Assembly (NCBI GenBank): GCA_021737785.1
Contig: JAIPDI010000008.1
Coordinates: 1 to 64,000 of the forward strand
Direction of reading: 5' to 3'
Length of the DNA: 64,000 nt
DNA from: Deltaproteobacteria bacterium
GTDB taxonomy: Bacteria > Desulfobacterota > DSM-4660 > Desulfatiglandales > Desulfatiglandaceae
The notes below the pieces were generated by a model that saw only the letters and a program-made list of their open reading frames with translations, made no database searches and had not been told where the DNA came from. Of the stretch, positions 8,297 through 16,262 are shown piece by piece. The stretch's first letter is position 1, and each line of letters starts with the position of its first letter. Position numbers and translations under genes: made by a program.

Positions 8297-9193
8297 ATGC
8301 CAGAAAATATGGCCTTTTTTTCTCAGTTGATCGTAACCGGATTGGTTCTAGGAAGCGTCTATTCATTAGTTGCCTTAGGATTTGTTCTTATTTACAAATC
8401 AACCAGTGTTCTAAACTTTGCTCAGGGCGAACTGTTGATGTTTGGAGCCTATATATGTCTGGTACTAACAGTCCAATTCCATATCCCGTTTATCTGGTCC
8501 TTCTTGTTGACCCTGGTTTTTTCATTCGTTTTAGGTCTTTTGATGGAAAGGGCTCTGCTCCGTCCGATGCTCGGTGAATCCATTATTTCGATCATCATGA
8601 TAACTATTGCCCTCTCTACGTTGATGAGGAGCTTGATTCAAATTGTTTGGGGTACACAAACTAAAGTCTTCCCTTCAATTTTTTCGGACAAACCCATATA
8701 TATTTTCGGACTGTTCGTAGCAGAGGTACATCTTTACAGCCTAGGTATCGCAATGATCTGCGTAGCGATGTTTGGACTGTTTTTTAAATTTAGTTCCGCA
8801 GGCCTGGCAATGCGTGTCACAGCTTTCAACCAGCAGGTAGCGCAGACAATGGGAATAAACATCAAGAGAATTTTTGCGCTGGCATGGGCAATCTCTGCCG
8901 TTGTTTCTTCAATCGGCGGCATCATTCTTGGCAATATTAACGGTATAAACAATGCGTTGGCCATAATGGGTCTCAAGGTTTTTCCCTGCGTAATTCTGGG
9001 AGGCCTGGATAGCATTCTTGGCGCGATTGTTGGCAGCCTAATAATGGGTATACTTGAAAATATTGCTGGAGGCTATCTGGACCCTATACTCGGAGGAGGT
9101 GTAAAGGAGGTGGCGCCTTTTGTATTTCTGGTAATAATTCTGATGATCAGGCCTTACGGCCTATTTGGAAAAAAACTCGTAGAAAGGCTATAG
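8297..9193 (+). CDS. livH: LivH-type ABC permease (cluster A)
   Basis: A 298-residue integral membrane permease with about eight hydrophobic segments. Diagnostic family motifs are GSVYSLVALGFVLIYKSTSVLNFAQGELLMFGAY near the N-terminus, AMRVTAFNQQVAQTMGI (contact with the ATPase) and the C-terminal MIRPYGLFGKK. The length and order are normal for LivH. A GAGGAA ribosome site precedes the ATG, and the gene lies 27 nt after livF. It forms the inner-membrane channel with LivM. Confidence 0.93.
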   Translation: MPENMAFFSQLIVTGLVLGSVYSLVALGFVLIYKSTSVLNFAQGELLMFGAYICLVLTVQFHIPFIWSFLLTLVFSFVLGLLMERALLRPMLGESIISIIMITIALSTLMRSLIQIVWGTQTKVFPSIFSDKPIYIFGLFVAEVHLYSLGIAMICVAMFGLFFKFSSAGLAMRVTAFNQQVAQTMGINIKRIFALAWAISAVVSSIGGIILGNINGINNALAIMGLKVFPCVILGGLDSILGAIVGSLIMGILENIAGGYLDPILGGGVKEVAPFVFLVIILMIRPYGLFGKKLVERL

Positions 9194-9258
9194 CATTCAT
9201 TTAAAACGCATAAAGTCAGTCATCCACGACTAATGTAATTGCAAAGGACATTAATATT

Positions 9259-10302
9259 ATGCCTTGTGGATTGTTTCATACCCGGTATAGAACAGATGAA
9301 CGTATCTTTAAAACCCTCTGGGTAAGATCCTGGGTAGCAGCCCTAAGCTTGGCCGTCCTGTTACTCCCCCTTTTTGTTACGAGTTACATCCTTTATGTAT
9401 GCAACACGATATTTATCTTCATTGTTGGGGCTATCGGACTCAACATCTTAACGGGTTTTACTGGCCAGATTTCCATAGGTCACGGCGCATTTGTCGCCAT
9501 AGGGGCCTATAGCTCGGCGATCATAGCAACCAAGCTTAATTTGCCTTTCTGGATCGCATTGCCTGTAGGTGGATTAACAGCTGTCTTGGTTGGCATACTT
9601 TTTGGCCTACCTTCTTTAAGAGTCAAGGGGCTCTACCTGGCCATTGCTACATTGGCCGCACAGTTCATCACGGACTATACAATAGTTCACTGGGAAAGCA
9701 TGACCAACGGTATCACAGGCATGTATGTGCCGAGTCCCCATTTGTTTGGATTTACATTCGACAGTGACGGCAAATTTTTCTATCTTCTTCTGGCTTTTGC
9801 CGTTGCTGCCGTCATGACTGGAAGAAACCTGTTCAGGACAAAGATCGGCAGGGCACTGATTGCTGTGAGGGACAGAGACATTGCAGCCAATCTCATTGGG
9901 ATAAGTTTGTTCAAATATAAGCTTTTAGCTTTCTCTTTGAGTTCTTTTTATGCCGGTATTGCAGGCAGTTTATGGGGCTATTATACGAATATTATTACGC
10001 CTGAGCACTTCACTATCGTATTATCAATCGATTATCTGGCCATGATCATCATAGGCGGCCTGGGAAGTATTTTGGGAACGGTTTTTGGAGTTATTTTTAT
10101 GACCCTACTTCCTGAATTACTAACGACAGCAAGTATTTTACTTAAGGATACATTTGGTCAAGTGACAACGTTGCTTTCCGCAATAAAGGGTTTGGTTTTT
10201 GCACTTGCCATTATTCTGTTTTTGCTTTTTGAGCCTGAGGGTCTTGCGGAAATATGGAGGAGGGTTAAGGTGTACTGGAAACTGTGGCCGTTTTCCTACT
10301 AA
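9259..10302 (+). CDS. livM: LivM-type ABC permease (cluster A)
   Basis: A 347-residue polytopic permease. Family features are LNILTGFTGQISIGHGAFVAIGAY, GLYLAIATLAAQFI, the EAA-like loop AVRDRDIAANLIGI and the closing LFEPEGLAEIWRR. The AAAGGA ribosome site is 12 nt from the ATG. It pairs with LivH. The last residues (WKLWPFSY) mirror those of the cluster B LivM (WKAWPYTY), supporting a common ancestry of the two systems. Confidence 0.93.
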   Translation: MPCGLFHTRYRTDERIFKTLWVRSWVAALSLAVLLLPLFVTSYILYVCNTIFIFIVGAIGLNILTGFTGQISIGHGAFVAIGAYSSAIIATKLNLPFWIALPVGGLTAVLVGILFGLPSLRVKGLYLAIATLAAQFITDYTIVHWESMTNGITGMYVPSPHLFGFTFDSDGKFFYLLLAFAVAAVMTGRNLFRTKIGRALIAVRDRDIAANLIGISLFKYKLLAFSLSSFYAGIAGSLWGYYTNIITPEHFTIVLSIDYLAMIIIGGLGSILGTVFGVIFMTLLPELLTTASILLKDTFGQVTTLLSAIKGLVFALAIILFLLFEPEGLAEIWRRVKVYWKLWPFSY

Positions 10303-10425
10303 ATTCATAATTCAGTGCTAGGAGACTCAACTGGACGAAAGGGGGGGTGATACATACATAAAACGGGTCGGTTCGCCACGCTGCATTTGATAAAATATTT
10401 CGCAGAGGTTGTGAAGGAGGGGAAA

Positions 10426-11622
10426 ATGGGAAAGAACAGAATTTTTGCATTTATTCTCGTTACATTAGTTATTGGCTTCACTGTGATTCTATTTACAGCA
10501 ACCAGTTCCATCGCAAAGGAGAAAATCAAGATAGGAGGCATTGTAGATCTTACTGGACCAACAAATGACATAGGCGTCCCTTACGCAGAAGGAGTTTCCG
10601 ATTATTTTGATAAAGTCAATAAAGGCGGAGGGATAAACGGAAGAATGATCGATTATTATGCAATTGACTTCCAATATAAACTCCCCCAGGCCATGGCGGC
10701 TTATAAGAGGCTGGTTAGCCAGCAGGGCGTCATTGCCGTTGTAGGATGGGGGACAGGAGACTGCAAGGCCAGGATCCCACTTGTAAATAGGGATAAAGTC
10801 GTTCAGGTCACTACATTTTCCCTTGATCAGACGGAACCGCATACCGATTACAATTTTTGTCATTTGATAAGCTATACCCATCAGGTAATTGGCATGCTAC
10901 AGTACGCCAAAGACCATCCAAAGGAAGAGGGGCGGAAAGTTCGAGTGGCCCTTGTATATTCTGATGCGGAATATGGTAGAGCCCCGGTCAGGAATATAGA
11001 AAGCCGAGGCGTTATAGAAAAGATTGGGGTTGAAATCGTCGACAAAGAAATAATAAGCCAAACAGCTACAGAGGCTGTGTCTCAATGTTTGAAACTGCAA
11101 CAGACCAAGCCCGATTATACGATTGTCATCTTAACGCCAAAGCCCGCGGCCGTTTTCTTAAAAGACGCCAAAAAGGCGGGCTTGGATACCACATTTATGG
11201 GATTTTCCTTTCTGGGTGATTACAGTCTGCTAAAATTGCTTGGCGACGCCGGAGAAGGTCTAATCGTCGCAGCTCCCTCTTCCTACGGGCACGAGAAAGA
11301 CATCCCGGGGATCCAGAAGATATGGGAATACAATCAAAAGTATCACCCTGATAGAAAGGTTATCGAATTGCAGTACGTTTACGGATGGCTTTATGGCATG
11401 TTGATCGAAGAAGCTCTAAAAAAAGCCGGTGACAACATCACAGGAGAAGGGCTCAAAAACGCACTTGAAACAATAACCAATTTCAATTCAGAAGGAATCG
11501 CTCCTCCCATCACCTTCAACTCCAAGAATCATCGAGGCAGCTATATGTTCAAGCTGTCCCGGGCCAATCCCGAAAAAGGCACTTTCGAATCCTTTACCGA
11601 TTGGATAGAAGTAAAAGAATAA
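10426..11622 (+). CDS. LivK-type periplasmic substrate-binding protein (cluster A)
   Basis: A 398-residue type I periplasmic binding protein (ANF/LIV family). The N-terminus MGKNRIFAFILVTLVIGF with cleavage near SSIAKE is a Sec signal peptide. Mature protein begins KIKIGGIVDLTGPTND, the typical first strand of these proteins. The start at 10426 is preferred over the in-frame ATG at 10387 because GGAGG lies just upstream of it and it gives a clean signal peptide. It lies after livM and before livG. The ligand cannot be assigned; aliphatic, branched or aromatic acids are all known for the family, and the neighbouring acyl-CoA enzymes favour a carboxylic acid. Confidence 0.9.
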   Translation: MGKNRIFAFILVTLVIGFTVILFTATSSIAKEKIKIGGIVDLTGPTNDIGVPYAEGVSDYFDKVNKGGGINGRMIDYYAIDFQYKLPQAMAAYKRLVSQQGVIAVVGWGTGDCKARIPLVNRDKVVQVTTFSLDQTEPHTDYNFCHLISYTHQVIGMLQYAKDHPKEEGRKVRVALVYSDAEYGRAPVRNIESRGVIEKIGVEIVDKEIISQTATEAVSQCLKLQQTKPDYTIVILTPKPAAVFLKDAKKAGLDTTFMGFSFLGDYSLLKLLGDAGEGLIVAAPSSYGHEKDIPGIQKIWEYNQKYHPDRKVIELQYVYGWLYGMLIEEALKKAGDNITGEGLKNALETITNFNSEGIAPPITFNSKNHRGSYMFKLSRANPEKGTFESFTDWIEVKE

Positions 11623-11640
11623 CCCCACAAGAAAACCAAC

Positions 11641-11672
11641 CCCCTGTCCGTGCCCTTTTGGTGGGCAGGGGG
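11641..11672 (+). terminator. Hairpin after the binding-protein gene
   Basis: CCCCCT and GCCC pair with GGGC and AGGGGG around a TTTTGGT loop, with a small bulge in the 5' arm. It lies 19 nt after the livK stop and lacks a T-run, so it is more likely an mRNA-stabilising or attenuating hairpin that raises the binding-protein level than a full terminator. Confidence 0.4.
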
Positions 11673-11735
11673 ACATTAACTGCAATTAGCCTCAGTTTTG
11701 GTTATATGCCGTCTCACTTCGAAGGAGAGCCAATA

Positions 11736-12539
11736 GTGCGTGAAAGGGAATACCAGCTTGTAATTGACAGCATAGCGCTATCATTTCAAGGCGTTAAAGC
11801 CCTGCATGATGTTAGCCTCAAGGTCAAAAAGGGCACCATTTTTTCTATTATTGGACCAAATGGCGCAGGTAAAACCTGTGTGCTCAACTCCATTAATCGT
11901 TTTTATAAAGTGAATAGGGGAGAAATCTCTTTTGAGGGGCGCGAACTCACCAAACTGCCCTCCCATATGATTGCAGAACTTGGTATTGCCAGAACCTTTC
12001 AGGGAACAGAACTATTTCATGGATTGACCGTCTTGGATAATATCAAGTTGGGCGCCCATGTCCGACTCAAGACAGGTGTTTTTTCTGCGTTGTCTTACTT
12101 CGGCAAGGCTCACCTTGAAGAGATGAAACTCAGAAAGGAAGTAGAGGAAACGATCGTTGATCTTCTTGAAATCGAATCAATCAGAAAAAAGGTGGTGGGG
12201 ACACTCCCATATGGTTTGCAAAAACGTGTCGAATTGGGCAGAGCCTTGGCAATGAAACCAAAATTATTGCTGCTTGATGAACCCATGGCTGGGATGAACT
12301 TGGAAGAGACTGAAGATATGGCGCGTTTCATACTTGACGTCAATGAAGAGTGGGGAACCACTATTGTTTTAATTGAGCATGATATGGGTGTGGTTATGGA
12401 TGTTTCTGATACGATATGTGTCCTTGATTTTGGCGTAAAAATTGCCGAGGGGAACCCTAAAGACATCAGGGAAAATCCCAAAGTTGTCAGCGCCTATTTA
12501 GGCGAAGAAGAAGTATCCTATTCGAGGCTTGGGGCTTAA
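11736..12539 (+). CDS. livG: LivG-type ABC transporter ATPase (cluster A)
   Basis: A 267-residue ABC ATPase. Walker A is GPNGAGKTC, Walker B is LLLLDEPMAGMN followed by LEETEDMARFI, and the switch His lies in LIEHDMGVVMD. The signature region reads PYGLQKRVELGRA instead of a canonical LSGGQ, as in the cluster B homologue (PFGIQRRVELGRA), so it is a subgroup trait. The GTG at 11736 is chosen because AAGGAG lies 8 nt upstream and homology to the cluster B LivG begins there; the open frame upstream to 11601 reads through the hairpin and is probably untranslated. Confidence 0.9.
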   Translation: MREREYQLVIDSIALSFQGVKALHDVSLKVKKGTIFSIIGPNGAGKTCVLNSINRFYKVNRGEISFEGRELTKLPSHMIAELGIARTFQGTELFHGLTVLDNIKLGAHVRLKTGVFSALSYFGKAHLEEMKLRKEVEETIVDLLEIESIRKKVVGTLPYGLQKRVELGRALAMKPKLLLLDEPMAGMNLEETEDMARFILDVNEEWGTTIVLIEHDMGVVMDVSDTICVLDFGVKIAEGNPKDIRENPKVVSAYLGEEEVSYSRLGA

Positions 12540-12678
12540 CTCTTGACAAACGACATCCTGCTTATTCTTTTGATACAAAATTATCGAATGGTCCCATTTT
12601 CTCTTTGAAAATGCCGGTATCATAAGGACTGTCTGACGAAAAGGATATTGTTTACCGTTGACTCTGGAGGATTGATTT

Positions 12679-14634
12679 ATGCGCTCAACCACCTTGCCGG
12701 GCCTATTAGTTGATAACAGGAATAAATTCGGCGACAAGAAAATAGCGCTTCGCGAAAAGGAATATGGGATCTGGCAGGAATACACGTGGAAAGATTACTA
12801 CGAGCATGTTAAGAACTTTGCCATGGGAATCCACAGCTTAGGATTCAAGAGTGGGGAAAAATTGGCCATCATCGGGGATAACCGCCCTGAGTGGGTGTGG
12901 GCCGAATTGGCTGCTCAGTCTCTTGGAGGGATCCCTCTGGGTATTTACCAGGACTCCATACTCAATGAAGTTGTTTATATCATAAATCATTCCGAATCTA
13001 CCATAGTCGTGGCAGAAGACCAGGAACAATGTGATAAAATATTGTCTCTAAAGAAAAAAATCCCAAATGTCATAAAGCTTGTTTATACGGATCCCAAGGG
13101 AATGAGGGGCTATGATGACGACCTGTTAATAAGTTTTGAAAAAGTAGAAGATTTGGGCAAAGAGATGGCCCTGTTGGACCCGTCCTTTTATGATAGCGCG
13201 GTAACGAATCTTGATGAAGATGCCATTGCTATAATTGCCTACACGTCAGGCACAACCGGGTTTCCCAAGGGGTCTCTTTTGACTCACAAAAACATGCTAT
13301 CCATGGCTAAGAATCTCAATAAAGTCGATCCGAAATATGAAGATGATGAGTTCGTTTCCTTTTTGCCTTTACCGTGGGTGGGAGAGCAAATGATAGGGGT
13401 TTCTTCTTCTCTTTATATTGGATTTACAGTTAATTTTCCCGAGGAACCTGAGACCGCCACAGAAGATCTCTATGAAATAGGGCCAAATCTCATGTTTTCT
13501 CCCCCTAGGGTTTGGGAGCAAATGTCTCGATCCATTATGGTCAAGATCTTGGACGCCTCCTATTTGAAACGCTTTATTTATGAGCTCTGCCTGCCCATTG
13601 GGTACAGATGGGCTGATTTTAAGTTCGAAAAGAAAGTGCCTCCAAGGCTCTGGAGGCTAATTTATGCCTTGGCCTATTTGGCAGTTTTCCGTTCGCTTAA
13701 AGATCGGTTAGGATTCTCAAAGCTTCGATCCGCAACCACTGGCGGGGCTTTACTGGGTCCGGATGTATTCAGATTTTTTCATGCCCTTGGTATAAATCTG
13801 AAGCAGATATACGGACAGACAGAAATCTCAGGTATTTCAACTATACATCACAAAGGGGATGTAAAATTCGACACGGTGGGCATCCCAATTCCGGAAACGG
13901 AAATAAGGATATCTGAGGAGGGCGAAATCATTTCCAGGAGTCCATCTCTGTTTCAGGGGTATTGGAAAAACCCTGAAGCCACGGAGGAAACTCTCAAGAA
14001 TGGATGGCTACACTCAGGTGATGCTGGCTATTTTACAGAAGATGGGCACTTGGTCTGTATCGACCGAGTCAAGGATCTTATGGAACTCAACAATGGAACG
14101 AGGTTCTCTCCACTCTTTATTGAGAACAAGTTGAAATTTTGCCCTTATATTGTAGAGGCCGTAATCGTAGGCCACAAAAGGGACTTTATTGCTGGTATTG
14201 TTTGTATTGATTTCAAGCATGTTGGAAAATGGGCAGAAGATCATAATATTCCTTACACAACATATTCTGATCTTGCCTCAAGAAAGGAGATTTATCAATT
14301 AATCGAGAATGAAGTTTATCGAGTGAATAGGACTTTGCCCAAAGAGATGAGAGTTCACAGATTTTTTCTATTGTATAAGGAACTGGATCCCGACGACGAG
14401 GAATTAACAAGGACAAGAAAGGTAAGACGTGGCTTCATAAACGAGAAATATGCAAATGAAATTGGGGCGCTATATAGTAATGTTGAAATACTGCCAGTCG
14501 AGACCAAAATCAAGTATCAAGATGGGAGAACAGCTACGATTAAAACGGAACTATTCTTCTGTACCATGAAGCATGATGGCTATTACGAAAAAATGGTTCG
14601 GAAAAAGAAATGGTGGCAAAGAGAAAAAGGATAG
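12679..14634 (+). CDS. Long-chain-type acyl-CoA synthetase (AMP-forming), cluster A
   Basis: A 651-residue ANL-superfamily ligase converting a carboxylic acid, ATP and CoA to acyl-CoA, AMP and PPi. The P-loop YTSGTTGFPKG is intact, followed by IYGQTEISG and LHSGDAGYFTEDGHL. The hinge motif is DRVKDLMELNNGTRFSP, with PLFIENKL where the cluster B paralogue has the canonical PSEIENRL. The C-terminal LTRTRKVRR lysine region resembles long-chain fatty-acyl-CoA synthetases. It has about 45 more C-terminal residues than the cluster B enzyme. TGGAGG is well placed before the ATG. As last gene of the transporter operon it probably traps the imported acid as its CoA ester, feeding the mutase. Confidence 0.9.
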   Translation: MRSTTLPGLLVDNRNKFGDKKIALREKEYGIWQEYTWKDYYEHVKNFAMGIHSLGFKSGEKLAIIGDNRPEWVWAELAAQSLGGIPLGIYQDSILNEVVYIINHSESTIVVAEDQEQCDKILSLKKKIPNVIKLVYTDPKGMRGYDDDLLISFEKVEDLGKEMALLDPSFYDSAVTNLDEDAIAIIAYTSGTTGFPKGSLLTHKNMLSMAKNLNKVDPKYEDDEFVSFLPLPWVGEQMIGVSSSLYIGFTVNFPEEPETATEDLYEIGPNLMFSPPRVWEQMSRSIMVKILDASYLKRFIYELCLPIGYRWADFKFEKKVPPRLWRLIYALAYLAVFRSLKDRLGFSKLRSATTGGALLGPDVFRFFHALGINLKQIYGQTEISGISTIHHKGDVKFDTVGIPIPETEIRISEEGEIISRSPSLFQGYWKNPEATEETLKNGWLHSGDAGYFTEDGHLVCIDRVKDLMELNNGTRFSPLFIENKLKFCPYIVEAVIVGHKRDFIAGIVCIDFKHVGKWAEDHNIPYTTYSDLASRKEIYQLIENEVYRVNRTLPKEMRVHRFFLLYKELDPDDEELTRTRKVRRGFINEKYANEIGALYSNVEILPVETKIKYQDGRTATIKTELFFCTMKHDGYYEKMVRKKKWWQREKG

Positions 14635-15166
14635 CCAAAAATGCGGTAATGTCACCTGATCATTGCCAATCTTGACGAATCATTGTTAAACTAAATTATA
14701 TCCATCGATAACGATTTTACGATAATGTTCGTTGACAGGATTCTTGACAAGAGGTGTATTGGGGAATATTGTACCCTGGATTTTCTTCAGAGAAATTGTT
14801 CCTTTTTCTCGCAGGCGGTTTTTTTGGATCCCATAAAAAGCCGTTCGAAACATTTGTGTAGGCTGGGTGTGAATAAATGGTCAAACCTGGGAGTCATGGA
14901 CGGCGATGGGATCTGCAAGAAACTCACCCATATGTGTTCCATCTGCTCAATCATCCTTCTGTATTCGCACTTCCTTCGGAGGTTGTTATCGGAGAGCTAT
15001 AGTTTCCTTAAACCTTTTCTCAATCGTTATGATGTCCAAGGTGTCGTCAGCAACCTCATTTAGGTCACGTGTTTTTCATGCCAAAAAAAATCTCCAGCAA
15101 AAAATGCCCTTTGCCCATCAAAATATTATCTGCGGTAGATGGAAGCGATCTGAATAAGGGGTGACC
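14635..15166. other. Intergenic stretch without a credible gene
   Basis: About 530 bp between the synthetase and the TetR gene. Short overlapping open frames occur in several frames but lack ribosome sites and recognisable sequence. It holds a promoter candidate at 14744-14772; nothing else is supported. Confidence 0.5.
14744..14772 (+). promoter_or_regulatory. Promoter candidate upstream of tetR (cluster A)
   Basis: TTGACA (14744-14749), 17-nt spacer, TATTGT (14767-14772). A long leader of about 390 nt would separate it from the TetR start. Sequence match only. Confidence 0.35.
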
Positions 15167-15925
15167 ATGGCTACAAGAAACGGAAAATCCAATTTTAGAG
15201 GATTGGATAAAAGCCTAAAAATTCAAAAGATTATTGATACTGCCGCGGAGATCTTTCATAAGAAAGGTTACAGATCAACGACCCTCGATGATGTGTCACG
15301 GGAATTGGGGATTACCAAGGCTGCGTTATACCATTACGTGTCCAGTAAAGAAAAACTCCTTTCTAAAATCTATATTCAGGCATTGGAGAATATTTTTAAA
15401 AATACCTATAAAATTGCCGGAAAAAATTTGCCCCCTGATATGAAGTTAAAGCTTATCATACAAAATCATATTAAAAGCATTATCATTGGCTCTATTTCTA
15501 TGTTCTCTGTTTTTTTTACTGAGGAGAATCAACTTCCCGAGGAAGAAGTCAGGAAAATCAGGAAAGAAAAAACGAAATATAATCAAATTGTTGAAGAAAT
15601 TCTCGAGGAAGGTATGTCTCAAGGCCTGTTTAGGCGGGCTGATCCAAAGCTGCAAGCATTCGCCATAACAGGGATGTGTAACTGGGTATACAAATGGTAT
15701 AAACCCGGGAATTCCTTTTTCACTCCTGATCAAATCGCTGACCATTTTACACGCCTACTTGAGAGAGGGTATCTAATAGTTGACAAAGAACCGGTCGAAG
15801 ACTTAGCCGAAACACAGAGAGGGACCAAGAAGATCCCAGAGGCTAAAAAGGATCAGTTTAAAAAGGTCAAAGACCAGTGCATGGGTTTGATAGAACTTAT
15901 CAATGAGATAGAGAATTTAAGCTGA
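15167..15925 (+). CDS. TetR-family transcriptional regulator (cluster A)
   Basis: A 252-residue TetR/AcrR repressor. Residues about 15-65 form the DNA-binding domain: IIDTAAEIFHKKGYRSTTLDDVSRELGITKAALYHYVSSKEKLL. The C-terminal ligand domain has the TetR_C FadR-like look (FFTEENQLPEEE). The end is Lys-rich. ATG at 15167 has AAGGGG 5 nt upstream; a GTG two codons earlier is an alternative. By position it probably controls cluster A in response to an acyl-CoA, acting on the palindromes at 3969-3997; that target is inferred. Confidence 0.88.
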   Translation: MATRNGKSNFRGLDKSLKIQKIIDTAAEIFHKKGYRSTTLDDVSRELGITKAALYHYVSSKEKLLSKIYIQALENIFKNTYKIAGKNLPPDMKLKLIIQNHIKSIIIGSISMFSVFFTEENQLPEEEVRKIRKEKTKYNQIVEEILEEGMSQGLFRRADPKLQAFAITGMCNWVYKWYKPGNSFFTPDQIADHFTRLLERGYLIVDKEPVEDLAETQRGTKKIPEAKKDQFKKVKDQCMGLIELINEIENLS

Positions 15926-16137
15926 AGAGTAATCCCTGACCCGGAAAAATTCATATCAGGTTCTTTAGGCAACCGCCCGCCTTTGCCGGGTGACTCATCA
16001 GGATTTTAACCTTACGGAAAAGAACTGAAATCTCTCCGTATATGACGCGTTCAAGGACATTCATGAAAGGTCAAATTAAATCGCACAAGATGGGGACTTA
16101 AATGCACATGCCATTGGGCTCAGGCGCATAAATTCCT

Positions 16138-16192
16138 GAGGCGGCCTAACAGCCGCAACCAAAAAGGTACTGGTGCAAATCCCGGAAATTTT
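16138..16192. repeat. Dispersed GC-rich hairpin repeat, copy 2
   Basis: Hairpin GCGGC-CTAACA-GCCGC then AACCAAAAAGGTA, TGGTGCAAATCCCGG and AATTTT. Nearly the whole length matches the copy at 55621. It sits in the 337-bp gap between the converging tetR and kinase genes, which holds no gene; a short motif just beyond it, GCGCGTGGGGGT, also occurs near 47499. Confidence 0.7.
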
Positions 16193-16262
16193 CCGAACGC
16201 GCGTGGGGGTCTCTTTCTCCCGCCCAAGGCCGGGACATTAAAATGGGACCATAACGCTCGCC

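Noticed and set aside
10387-10425. Upstream ATG of the cluster A binding protein
   Set aside because: The ATG at 10426 has a GGAGG ribosome site and starts a clean signal peptide.
11601-11735. 45-codon N-terminal extension of cluster A LivG
   Set aside because: It would translate through the post-livK hairpin; homology and ribosome site support the GTG at 11736.
14725-15157. Two overlapping plus-strand open frames before tetR
   Set aside because: No ribosome sites, Cys/Ser-rich composition, no family resemblance, and they overlap each other in different frames.
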